The notes below the pieces were generated by a model, which saw only the letters and a list, made by a program, of their open reading frames with translations, ran no database searches and was not told the DNA's origin. From Panacagrimonas sp052386745 (GTDB lineage Bacteria > Pseudomonadota > Gammaproteobacteria > Nevskiales > Nevskiaceae), in assembly GCA_052386745.1 (NCBI GenBank), contig JBQTJW010000036.1:1-36258 (forward strand): a DNA stretch of 36,258 nt, written 5' to 3'. Of the stretch, positions 14,616 through 21,927 are shown one piece after another (position 1 is the stretch's first letter; every line of letters begins with the position of its first letter). The position numbers were made by a program, and so were the translations under genes.

Positions 14616-16646
14616 TCAACCCGACTTCTTGGCAACCATGGTCAGCACGTCGTACTGCGCCACGACCTTGCCGTCCTGGTTGGTGACCACCGTGTCCCAG
14701 CGCACCTCGCCGTAGTTCTCGGTGATGCGCGGGTTCTTGCCCTTGCAGGTGAGCGTGACGCTGATCTGGTCGCCGGGCTTGGCCGGCGTGACGAAGCGCA
14801 GGTTGTCGATGCCGTAGTTCGCCAGCACCGGGCCCGGGTCGGGCTGCACGAACAGGCCCGCCGCCACCGAGAGGATGTAGTAGCCGTGCGCCACGCGCCC
14901 GCCGAAGAACGGGTTGGCAGCGGCGGCGGCCTCGTCCATGTGCGCGTAGAAGGTGTCGCCGGTGAAGTGCGCAAAGTGCTCGATGTCGTCCAGCGTGATG
15001 GTCTTGGGCCCGGCCTTGATGGTGTCGCCGAGCTTCAGATCGTCCAGGTTCTTGCGGAACGGATGCTCGCCTTCCTGGCGCGGCGCGCCGGCGATCCACT
15101 GCCCGGTGATGGCGCTCAGCGTGGCCGGCGACCCCTGCAGCGCGGTGCGCTGCATGAAGTGCAGCACGCCGCGGATGCCGCCCAGTTCCTCGCCGCCGCC
15201 GGCACGGCCGGGGCCGCCGTGGATCAGCACCGGCATGGGCGAGCCGTGGCCGGTGGATTCCTTGGCGCAGTCGCGGTTCACGATCAGCAGGCGGCCGTGG
15301 AAGCTCGCGGCGCCCAGCACCAGCTCGCGCGCGAAGGCGTTGTCGTAGGTGAACACCGAGCCGGCCAGGCTGCCTTCGCCGCGCGCGGCGAGCGCGATCA
15401 CCTCCTCGACACTGTCGTACGGCATCAGCGTGGACACCGGGCCGAAGGCCTCGATCTCGTGCACCACGGCGCTGCTCAGCGGCTTGGGGCAGTGCAGCAG
15501 GATGGGCGACAGGAACGCGCCCTTCTGCGCATCGACGCCGGTCACCGTGGGGTTGTCCGGGTCGCCGAAAATGAGGTCCGACACCGTGCGCAACTTCGCC
15601 ACCGCGCTGCGCACCTCGTCGCGCTGGCCGAGGCTGGCGAGCGCGCCCATGGTCACGCCCTCCTGCATGGGGTCGCCCACCACCACCTTGGCCAGCCGAG
15701 CCTTGAGCGCCGCGCTCACCGCCGGCAGCTGCGCGCGCGGCACGAAGGCGCGGCGGATGGCGGTGCACTTCTGCCCGCACTTCACCGTCATCTCGCGCAC
15801 CACTTCCTTGATGTACAGCTCGAACTCGGGCGTGCCTTCCACCGCGTCCGGGCCGAGGATGGAGCAGTTGAGCGAGTCCGCCTCCATCGAGAAGCGCGTG
15901 GAATTGCGCACCAGCGCCGGGTGCGCGCGCAGGCGCTGGCCGGTGGCGGCCGAGCCGGTGAAGGTGACCACGTCCTGTCCGGTGACATGGTCGAGCAGGT
16001 CGCCCGTGCTGCCGCAGATGAGCTGGTAGGAGCCTTCCGGGAAGATCCCGCTTTCCAGCATGCGGCGGAACACCAGTTCGGTCAGGTAGGCGGTCTGGCT
16101 GGCCGGCTTGATGATGGCCGGCATGCCGGCGAGCAGGTTCACCGCGAGCTTTTCCAGCATGCCCCACACCGGGAAGTTGTAGGCGTTGATGTGGATCGCC
16201 ACGCCCTGCAGCGGCGTCATGACGTGCTGCCCGACGAAGCTGCCGGTCTTGCCCATGATCTCGGGCGCGCCGTCGATCAGGAAGGTGGAATTGGGCAGTT
16301 CGCGGCGGCCCTTGCCGGCGTAGCTGATGAGCGTGCCGGTGCCGCCGTCAATGTCGATCATCGAATCGATCCTGGTCGCGCCGGTGGCGGCGGAGAGCTT
16401 GTAGAACTCGTCCTTGCGCTCCGACAGGTACTGCGCGAGCGCCTTGAGCTTCATGGCGCGCTCGTGGAAGGTGAGCTTGCGCAGCGCTGGCCCGCCGACC
16501 GTGCGGCCGTAGTCGAGCATGGCCTTGAAATCCAGGCCCTTGCTCGACACCTGCGCCACCGGCTCGCCGTTGATCGCGTTCAGCATGGTGTCGCCGCCGG
16601 TACCGGCCTTCCAGCTGCCGCAGGCGTAGCTTTCGAGAGTCTTCAT
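14616..16646 (-). CDS. paaZ: Bifunctional oxepin-CoA hydrolase / 3-oxo-5,6-dehydrosuberyl-CoA semialdehyde dehydrogenase PaaZ
   Basis: A 676-residue fusion. The N-terminal aldehyde dehydrogenase domain (about 1-520) oxidises the ring-opened semialdehyde with NADP; its general base is Glu255 (FSMEADSLN) and its nucleophile Cys294 (GQKCTAIRR), one residue off the E. coli PaaZ numbers 256 and 295. The C-terminal MaoC-like hotdog domain (about 540-676) hydrolyses the oxepin ring, with the hydratase motif HFTGDTFYAHMDE near 560 and FGGRVAHGYYILS. Together they turn oxepin-CoA into 3-oxo-5,6-dehydrosuberyl-CoA. The start is the ATG at 16646; an in-frame ATG at 16697 falls at the end of paaE. A 51-nt gap separates it from paaE and contains the repeat seen before paaJ. 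Confidence 0.95.
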   Translation of the reverse strand: MKTLESYACGSWKAGTGGDTMLNAINGEPVAQVSSKGLDFKAMLDYGRTVGGPALRKLTFHERAMKLKALAQYLSERKDEFYKLSAATGATRIDSMIDIDGGTGTLISYAGKGRRELPNSTFLIDGAPEIMGKTGSFVGQHVMTPLQGVAIHINAYNFPVWGMLEKLAVNLLAGMPAIIKPASQTAYLTELVFRRMLESGIFPEGSYQLICGSTGDLLDHVTGQDVVTFTGSAATGQRLRAHPALVRNSTRFSMEADSLNCSILGPDAVEGTPEFELYIKEVVREMTVKCGQKCTAIRRAFVPRAQLPAVSAALKARLAKVVVGDPMQEGVTMGALASLGQRDEVRSAVAKLRTVSDLIFGDPDNPTVTGVDAQKGAFLSPILLHCPKPLSSAVVHEIEAFGPVSTLMPYDSVEEVIALAARGEGSLAGSVFTYDNAFARELVLGAASFHGRLLIVNRDCAKESTGHGSPMPVLIHGGPGRAGGGEELGGIRGVLHFMQRTALQGSPATLSAITGQWIAGAPRQEGEHPFRKNLDDLKLGDTIKAGPKTITLDDIEHFAHFTGDTFYAHMDEAAAAANPFFGGRVAHGYYILSVAAGLFVQPDPGPVLANYGIDNLRFVTPAKPGDQISVTLTCKGKNPRITENYGEVRWDTVVTNQDGKVVAQYDVLTMVAKKSG

Positions 16647-16662
16647 GGGTCGTGCTCCAAAG

Positions 16663-16676
16663 GGGATGGGGATTGG
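16663..16676. repeat. 14-bp intercistronic repeat, copy 2 (before paaZ)
   Basis: GGGATGGGGATTGG, identical to 13311-13324, lies 17 nt upstream of the paaZ start codon. Confidence 0.5.
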
Positions 16677-16697
16677 CCGGCGGGGATGGTCCGGCAC

Positions 16698-17774
16698 TCA
16701 GGTTTCCTGGTCAAAATCCAGCAGCAGCGCGTCGGTCACGGGAAAGCTCTGGCAGGGCAGGATGAAGCCGCGCGCCAGCTCGTAGTCTTCCAGCGAATAG
16801 TTGGCGTCCATGTCCACCTCGCCCTGCACCAGCTTGCAGCGGCAGGTGCCGCACACGCCGCCCTTGCAGGAGTACGGCAGCTCGATGCCCGCCTCCAGCG
16901 CCGCGTCCAGCAGCGTGTCGGTGTTCTTCTGCAGCGCGTAGCGCCGGGTGAGGCCGTTCTGGATCACGGTCACCTGGCAGCCCTCCGCGCCCTTGACCCG
17001 GCCCGGCCGCGCCGCGCGCGGCGCCTTGGGCAGCGCGCTGGCGAACAGCTCCATCCTGATCTGCGCCTTGTGCAGGCCGTGGGCCATCAGGCGGTCGGAC
17101 ACCTGCTCCATCATGCTCTGCGGACCGCAGATGTAGGCCACGTCGATGCCGGCCGGGTTCACCCAGCGCCTGAGCAGTTCGTCGCACTTGGCGGCGTCGA
17201 TGCGGCCGTTAAACAGGTCCACGTCCTGCTGCTCGCGGCTGAGGATGAACACGAGGTTGAGGCGTGCGAGGTAGCGATCCTTCAGGTCGGCCAGCTCGTC
17301 CTTGAAGATCACGCTGGACGAGGCGCGGTTGCCGTAGATCAGCGTGAAGCGGCTGCGCGGTTCGGCCGCGAGCGTGGTCTTGATGAGCGACAGGATGGGC
17401 GTGATGCCGCTGCCGGCGGCGAAGGCAAGGTGATGGCGGCGCGCCTCCGGCTCCAGCGGCACGTGGAAGTGGCCCTGCGGCTCCATCACCTCGATGCGGC
17501 TGCCCGCCTTGAGATGCTCTGCCGCCCAGTTGGAGAACAGGCCGTCGTCCACGCGCTTGATGGCGATGCGCAGGCGCTGGTCCTGCGCCGACGCGCAGAT
17601 GGAATACGAGCGGCGCAGTTCCTCGCCATCGATGCAGGCCTTGAGCGTGAGGTGCTGGCCGGCGAGGTAGCGGAAGGCACCGGCAGCGTCGTCCGGCGGT
17701 GCGAAGGTGACGACCAGCGCCTCGCGGGTCTCGGGCCGGACCTCGGTGACGCGGAGCGAGTGGAAACGGGTCAT
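16698..17774 (-). CDS. paaE: Phenylacetyl-CoA epoxidase reductase subunit PaaE
   Basis: The 358-residue reductase transfers electrons from NADPH to the di-iron centre of PaaA. It has a ferredoxin-NADP reductase module (about 1-240): the FAD site is RRSYSICAS, the NAD-binding region is AAGSGITPILSLIKT, and YICGPQSMMEQV closes the domain. A C-terminal plant-type 2Fe-2S domain follows, with YSCKGGVCGTCRCKL and a distant LPCQS supplying the four Cys. The sequence matches PaaE of E. coli in order and size. It starts 12 nt after the paaD stop. The next gene downstream is paaZ. Confidence 0.94.
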   Translation of the reverse strand: MTRFHSLRVTEVRPETREALVVTFAPPDDAAGAFRYLAGQHLTLKACIDGEELRRSYSICASAQDQRLRIAIKRVDDGLFSNWAAEHLKAGSRIEVMEPQGHFHVPLEPEARRHHLAFAAGSGITPILSLIKTTLAAEPRSRFTLIYGNRASSSVIFKDELADLKDRYLARLNLVFILSREQQDVDLFNGRIDAAKCDELLRRWVNPAGIDVAYICGPQSMMEQVSDRLMAHGLHKAQIRMELFASALPKAPRAARPGRVKGAEGCQVTVIQNGLTRRYALQKNTDTLLDAALEAGIELPYSCKGGVCGTCRCKLVQGEVDMDANYSLEDYELARGFILPCQSFPVTDALLLDFDQET

Positions 17775-17786
17775 GGGCGGCCGCCG

Positions 17787-18302
17787 TCAGTGGCACTTGA
17801 AGTAGTCGAACGGCTCCAGGCACGCCCTGCACTGGTACAGCGCCTTGCACGGCGTGGAGCCGAACTGGCTGATCCGCGCGGTGTGCACGGAGCCGCAGCG
17901 CGGGCAGGCCACGGTCGGCGCCGGCACGTCGCGGCGCAGAATGCGGCTCGCGTCGATCACCTGCTCGGCCGGCGGCGCAATGCCGTAGACGCGCAGCTTT
18001 TCGCGCGCCGCGGGCGTGAGCCAGTCGCTGCTCCAGGCCGGCGACAGGCGCGTCTCCAGCTGCGCGACAATGCCGTGGCCGCGCAGCGCGGCGCGGATGG
18101 CGTCGGCGATGACCTCGGTCGCCGGGCACCCGGAGTAGGTGGGGGTGACGGTGACGACGAGGCGATCGCCGTCCCAGCGCAGCTCTCGCACGATGCCGAG
18201 GTCGACGATGGAGATTGCCGGAATCTCCGGGTCCGGCACCTCGGCCAGCCAGCGCCACAGCGCCTGCGTGGAGGCGCGCGCGTCCGGGGCCGCCGGCACC
18301 AT
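17787..18302 (-). CDS. paaD: Phenylacetyl-CoA epoxidase maturation protein PaaD
   Basis: The 171-residue DUF59 (MIP18-type) protein is needed for an active phenylacetyl-CoA epoxidase, presumably in iron-sulfur assembly of PaaE; it is not part of the core enzyme. Residues 22-110 form the DUF59 domain with the signature VPDPEIPAISIVDLGIV and TPTYSGCPATEVI (cluster Cys in SGCPA). A C-terminal cysteine-rich zinc-ribbon-like part follows: CPRCGS, PCKALYQCRACLEPFDYFKC. The Met at 18302 gives the same 22 residues before PDPEI as E. coli PaaD; an upstream GTG at 18314 would overlap the paaC stop in a GTGA and is a real alternative. Confidence 0.92.
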   Translation of the reverse strand: MVPAAPDARASTQALWRWLAEVPDPEIPAISIVDLGIVRELRWDGDRLVVTVTPTYSGCPATEVIADAIRAALRGHGIVAQLETRLSPAWSSDWLTPAAREKLRVYGIAPPAEQVIDASRILRRDVPAPTVACPRCGSVHTARISQFGSTPCKALYQCRACLEPFDYFKCH

Positions 18303-18310
18303 GTCCACCG

Positions 18311-19066
18311 TCACCACTGCGCCCCCGGGTGCGAGCGTTGCAGCACCTGCATCTCGGCGAGCAGGCGGCTGAGGTGCTCGGTATGCCGGCCCTGGCGGCC
18401 ACCGCGGTGCATCCAGGCGTCCGGCGCGGGCAAGGCCAGGGTTGCGGCGTCCAGCACCTCGCGCACGTAGGCCAGCCACTCCGGGCGCAGCGCGGCAGGC
18501 TCGAAGCCGATGCCGGCCGCGGCCATTTCGGCATCCACCGCGTCGCCGATGAACAGCTCGCCGGTGTACGGCCACAGCGCATCGACCGCGGCCTGCATGC
18601 GCGCGCGGCTCTGGTCGGTGCCGTCGCCCAGCCGCACCACCAGGTCGCTGCTGCGGCGCACGTGGTAGCTGGCCTCCTTCACGCCCTTTTCGGCGATGCC
18701 GGCGATGCGCGCGTCGGACGACCCGCTCAGCCGTTGCAGGGCCAGCGCGTGCCAGGCGTCGAAGAAGAACTGCCGCGTGAGCGTCTCGGCGTAGCTGCCG
18801 TTGGGCTGCTCGCAGATCAGGGCGTTGCGGAACTGCGCCGACTCGCGGCCAAAGGCCAGCGCGTCCTCGTCGCGGCCCTGCCCTTCCACCTCGCCGGCGT
18901 AGCTCAGCCACAGCCGCGCCTGGCCCAGCAGGTCGAGCGCGACGTTGGTCAGCGCCATGTCCTCCTCCAGCGCCGGGCCCTTGCCGCACCACTCCGACAG
19001 CCGCTGGCTCAGGATCAGCGCGGTATCGCCCAGGCGCAGCAGGTACTCGGTTCGGGCGTGCGTCAC
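18311..19066 (-). CDS. paaC: Phenylacetyl-CoA epoxidase structural subunit PaaC
   Basis: The 251-residue subunit is a ferritin-like helical protein that pairs with PaaA and stabilises the epoxidase, but does not carry the di-iron site. It begins THARTEYLLRLGDTALILSQRLSEWCGKGP and includes DMALTNVALDLLGQARLWLSYAG and the segment EKGVKEASYHVRRSSDLVVRLGDGT, which are characteristic of PaaC. The start is a GTG at 19066, two bases after the paaB stop. The end overlaps the possible GTG start of paaD. The size fits the family (about 248). Confidence 0.93.
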   Translation of the reverse strand: MTHARTEYLLRLGDTALILSQRLSEWCGKGPALEEDMALTNVALDLLGQARLWLSYAGEVEGQGRDEDALAFGRESAQFRNALICEQPNGSYAETLTRQFFFDAWHALALQRLSGSSDARIAGIAEKGVKEASYHVRRSSDLVVRLGDGTDQSRARMQAAVDALWPYTGELFIGDAVDAEMAAAGIGFEPAALRPEWLAYVREVLDAATLALPAPDAWMHRGGRQGRHTEHLSRLLAEMQVLQRSHPGAQW

Positions 19067-19068
19067 GG

Positions 19069-19377
19069 CTAGAGCCCCTTCACTTCTTCGGGCATCGGGA
19101 AGAAGGTGGGGTGGCGGTAGACCTTGCTCTGCGCCGGGTCGAACAGCGCTGCCTTGTCGTCCGGGCTGCTGGCGGCGATATCGGCCGACTTCACCACCCA
19201 GATGCTCACGCCCTCGTTGCGGCGCGTGTAGACGTCGCGCGCGTTGAGGATGGCCATGCCGGCGTCCGGCGCGTGCAGGCTGCCGACATGGCGATGCGCG
19301 AGGCCATGTTGGCTTCGGATGAACACTTCCCACAGCGGCCACTCGGTGCTCACGCCTGCGTTCGTGCCGGTGCTCAT
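19069..19377 (-). CDS. paaB: Phenylacetyl-CoA epoxidase subunit PaaB
   Basis: The 102-residue small subunit bridges the PaaA-PaaC heterodimers in the epoxidase complex. The motif WPLWEVFIRSQHGLAHRHVGSLHAPDAGMAILNARDVYTRRNEGVSIWVVKSADIAAS is split here into the recognisable pieces WEVFIR, GLAHRHVGSLHA, NARDVYTRR and IWVVKS, all family hallmarks. The product ends PTFFPMPEEVKGL. The ATG at 19377 overlaps the paaA stop in ATGA, indicating coupling. The short N-terminal Thr/Gly extension is unremarkable. Confidence 0.93.
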   Translation of the reverse strand: MSTGTNAGVSTEWPLWEVFIRSQHGLAHRHVGSLHAPDAGMAILNARDVYTRRNEGVSIWVVKSADIAASSPDDKAALFDPAQSKVYRHPTFFPMPEEVKGL

Positions 19378-20348
19378 GCGGCGACCTTCGTCGCGGACTT
19401 GGCGGCGTGCGCCACCAGCGCCTCGCGGAACCAGGCGCCGTCCTCCCAGGCCTTGCGGCGCGTGGCGAGCCGCTCCTTGTTGCACGGGCCGTTGCCCTTG
19501 AGCACGGCGTGGAACTCGGTCCAGTCGATGGCGCCGTAATCGTAGTGGCCGCGCTCGGCGTTCCACTTCAGGTCCGGGTCGGGAATGGTCAGGCCCAGGT
19601 GCTCGGCCTGCGGCACGGTCTGGTCTACCATCTTCTGCCGCAGCTCGTCGTTGGTGAACAGCTTGATCTTCCACTGCAATGACTGCGCGCTGTTGGGCGA
19701 GTCGGCGTCGGGCGGGCCGAACATCATCAGGCTCGGCCACCACCAGCGGTTCAGTGCGTCCTGCGCCATGTTCTTCTGCGCGGGCGTGCCGCGGCACAGC
19801 GCCAGCAAAATGTCGTAGCCCTGGCGCATGTGGAACGCCTCCTCCTTGCACACGCGGATCATGGCGCGCGCGTAGGGGCCGTAGCTGCACCGGCACAGGG
19901 GGATCTGATTCATGATCGCCGAGCCGTCCACCAGCCAGCCGATGGCGCCGACATCCGCCCAGGTCAGCGTGGGGTAGTTGAAGATGGACGAATACTTGGC
20001 GCGGCCCGCGTGCAGGTCGTCCACCATCTGGTCGCGCGACACGCCCAGCGTCTCGGCCGCGCTGTACAGGTACAGCCCGTGGCCGGCCTCGTCCTGCACC
20101 TTGGCCAGCAGGATGGCCTTGCGCTTGAGCGTGGGCGCGCGGGTGATCCAGTTGCCTTCCGGCAGCTGGCCGACGATCTCGGAATGCGCGTGCTGGCTGA
20201 TCTGGCGGATCAGGGTCTTGCGGTAGCGCTCCGGCATCCAGTCCTGCGGCTCGATGCGGATGCCTGCGTCCAGCCGCTCGGCAAAGCGCACTTCCTCGGG
20301 GTTGAGCTGCGCCGGCTTGCTGCCGGTGTCGACCATCTGCGCGTACAT
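19374..20348 (-). CDS. paaA: Phenylacetyl-CoA epoxidase catalytic subunit PaaA
   Basis: The 324-residue subunit binds the di-iron centre and inserts one oxygen atom into the aromatic ring of phenylacetyl-CoA. Two iron-ligand helices are visible: AKVQDEAGHGLYLYS (DExxH near residue 88) and KEEAFHMRQGY (EExxH near 170), along with the N-terminal VDTGSK stretch and PDLKWNAERGHYDYGAIDW near the C-terminus. AAGGAGA-type ribosome-binding sequence (revcomp of 20353-20362) precedes the ATG. It is the first gene of the operon, 23-30 nt from the predicted transcription start. The next genes follow with 0-12 nt gaps through paaE. Confidence 0.95.
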   Translation of the reverse strand: MYAQMVDTGSKPAQLNPEEVRFAERLDAGIRIEPQDWMPERYRKTLIRQISQHAHSEIVGQLPEGNWITRAPTLKRKAILLAKVQDEAGHGLYLYSAAETLGVSRDQMVDDLHAGRAKYSSIFNYPTLTWADVGAIGWLVDGSAIMNQIPLCRCSYGPYARAMIRVCKEEAFHMRQGYDILLALCRGTPAQKNMAQDALNRWWWPSLMMFGPPDADSPNSAQSLQWKIKLFTNDELRQKMVDQTVPQAEHLGLTIPDPDLKWNAERGHYDYGAIDWTEFHAVLKGNGPCNKERLATRRKAWEDGAWFREALVAHAAKSATKVAA

Positions 20349-20377
20349 GCCCGTCTCCTTGTCTCCAGCGTGGGAGG

Positions 20378-20406
20378 ATTATTGGATACACGTTTTACGA
20401 TGTCAA
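20378..20406 (-). promoter_or_regulatory. paa operon promoter
   Basis: Read on the minus strand, TTGACA (20406-20401) is followed by a 17-nt spacer and AATAAT (20383-20378), one base off the consensus -10. Transcription would start near 20371, about 23 nt ahead of the paaA ATG. It is the best-formed sigma-70 promoter in the window. Confidence 0.75.
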
Positions 20407-20411
20407 CGACA

Positions 20412-20426
20412 ATTTTGAATCATGTT
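20412..20426 (-). promoter_or_regulatory. Candidate PaaX operator
   Basis: On the minus strand this reads AACATGATTCAAAAT. As I recall it, the E. coli PaaX site is WWTRTGATTCGYGWT; 11 of 15 positions agree, including the whole TGATTC core. It sits just upstream of the -35 box, in the 143-bp space between divergent paaA and paaX. Recognition by the local PaaX is an inference. Confidence 0.4.
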
Positions 20427-20491
20427 CCGATGCCCCCGGGCGCCGTGCATGGGCTTGTTACCATCCCCGGATTCCAACGGTTTCCCGGCAG

Positions 20492-21442
20492 ATGGCGCGA
20501 AAGGCAGGCGGTATCGGCGACTGGATCAGGCGCTACCTGGCGGAGGAACAGCCGCGCTCCAAGTCGCTGATCGTCTCGGTGTTCGGCGACTCCATCGCTC
20601 CCGGCGCGCGCGGTTTGTGGCTGGGCGAACTCATCGCCCTGCTGAAACCCTTCGGCCTCAGCGAACGCCTGGTGCGCACCAGCATGTTCCGCCTGGTCGA
20701 GGAAGGCTGGCTGGAGGCGCGGCGCGAGGGCCGGCGCAGCTACTACGCGCTCACCGACTCCGGCGTGCGCCGCGTGGAGATGGCCTACGAGCGCATCTAC
20801 ACGCCGCCGCAGGCAGGCTGGGACGGCGTCTGGACGCTGGTGATCCTGCCCAGCAACACCGACGCCGCGCCCCGGCGCGCGGAACTGCGCCGCGAGCTGG
20901 AATGGGAAGGCTTCGCCGCGCCCACGCCGGGGCTCATGCTCCACCCCGCCGCCAACCCCGCCACCTTGCGCAGCATCCTGCACGACACCGGCCTCGCCGG
21001 TCGTGCGCCGGTGTTCCAGTCCCGCGCGTTCGACGGCCTTGACACCGAGCCGGTCGGCGAACTCATCGCGCGGTGCTGGGACCTGGGCAGCGTCGGCGCC
21101 GGCTACCGCCACTTCATCGAACGCTTCGAGCAACTGCGGGCCGTGCTGCAGGACGCCGGCGTCACGCCCGAGCAGCGCTTCACCGTGCAGACGCTGCTGA
21201 TCCACTCCTTCCGCCGCGTCACCCTGCACGACCCGCGCATCCCGGTGACCCTGCTGCCGCCGGACTGGCCGGGGCTCACCGCCTACCACCTGTGCCGCGA
21301 GATCTACCGGCTCACCCACGAGCCGGCCGAAGCACACGTCCGCGCCCGCCTGGAGGCCGGCGGCACGCAGCCCGCAGCGCCGGCCTCGGTCGCCTTCCAC
21401 AGCGTGGTCAAGCAGCGTTTCGGCGGGCTGGACGAGGCCTAG
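20492..21442 (+). CDS. paaX: Phenylacetate operon transcriptional repressor PaaX
   Basis: The 316-residue GntR-like repressor is released by phenylacetyl-CoA, as known for E. coli PaaX. The N-terminal region (about 1-100) contains the winged helix: SLIVSVFGDSIAPGARGLWLGELIALLKPFGLSERLVRTSMFRLVEEGWLEARREGRRSYYALT, whose pieces ERLVRTSMFRL and EGRRSYYAL are diagnostic. The middle and C-terminal PaaX domains follow, with WDGVWTLVILP and LLIHSFRRVTLHDPRIPVTLLPPDWPG. The start is ATG 20492 with a weak ribosome-binding site. It is divergent from paaA and convergent with the pilin operon, 29 nt from its 3' end. It likely controls the operon including the styC-like gene. Confidence 0.93.
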   Translation: MARKAGGIGDWIRRYLAEEQPRSKSLIVSVFGDSIAPGARGLWLGELIALLKPFGLSERLVRTSMFRLVEEGWLEARREGRRSYYALTDSGVRRVEMAYERIYTPPQAGWDGVWTLVILPSNTDAAPRRAELRRELEWEGFAAPTPGLMLHPAANPATLRSILHDTGLAGRAPVFQSRAFDGLDTEPVGELIARCWDLGSVGAGYRHFIERFEQLRAVLQDAGVTPEQRFTVQTLLIHSFRRVTLHDPRIPVTLLPPDWPGLTAYHLCREIYRLTHEPAEAHVRARLEAGGTQPAAPASVAFHSVVKQRFGGLDEA

Positions 21443-21471
21443 CCGGGAGCCGGTCCCTGCCGCCCAGGGGC

Positions 21472-21927
21472 CTAGCGGTCTGACCAGCCGCTGTGTCCTT
21501 TCCACTGCTTGAGGCCGTCGCTGCACAGGGTGAGCGCCCCGTCCGAAGCGTTGGCGGTCCCGGCGATCGGCGTGGCGGTGATCGAGTAGGAGAGATCGCC
21601 GCCACTGCTGCCTGAGCATTGCGAGGGCACGCTCGCGGTCAGCGCATACACGCGGTAGACGCCGGTGCTGGATTTTTCACTGTCGATGATCGACGTGATG
21701 CGTGCAGCCAGCCCGTCGTAACTGTTGTGCTGCGTGAAGTAGCGCTCGGCCTGCAAGGCCAGGCGTTGCAGCGTCTGCTGGGCGTCGGCGCGGTTGGCAC
21801 GCACCACGTAGTTCGTGTACGCGGGAAAGGCCAGAGAGGCCAGGATGCTGACGATCGCGATCACGATCATGAGCTCGATCAGGCTGTAGCCGCGCGACGC
21901 GACGGCTCGGGGAACCGACCCCCTCAC
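21472..21927 (-). CDS. pilE: Type IV pilin (PilE-like minor or major pilin)
   Basis: The 151-residue prepilin has a short leader ending SRG and then YSLIELMIVIAIVSILASLAFPAY, with Glu at +5 of the mature N-terminus: the hallmark processed by PilD. The globular part ends in a disulfide-type C-terminal region (Cys in SQCSGSSGG and LTLCSDGLKQWKGHSGWSDR). The start is GTG at 21927, overlapping the pilY1 stop. As the last gene of the minor-pilin operon it is best read as PilE of the fimT-pilV-pilW-pilX-pilY1-pilE set. A major pilin cannot be excluded, although those are usually encoded elsewhere. Confidence 0.9.
   Translation of the reverse strand: MRGSVPRAVASRGYSLIELMIVIAIVSILASLAFPAYTNYVVRANRADAQQTLQRLALQAERYFTQHNSYDGLAARITSIIDSEKSSTGVYRVYALTASVPSQCSGSSGGDLSYSITATPIAGTANASDGALTLCSDGLKQWKGHSGWSDR

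Noticed and set aside
14604..18470. Very long plus-strand open frame opposite paaZ, paaE and paaD
   Set aside because: It is a high-GC antisense shadow: the minus strand encodes complete, recognisable Paa proteins here, and the plus frame is rich in Arg, Ala, His and Gln with no domain.
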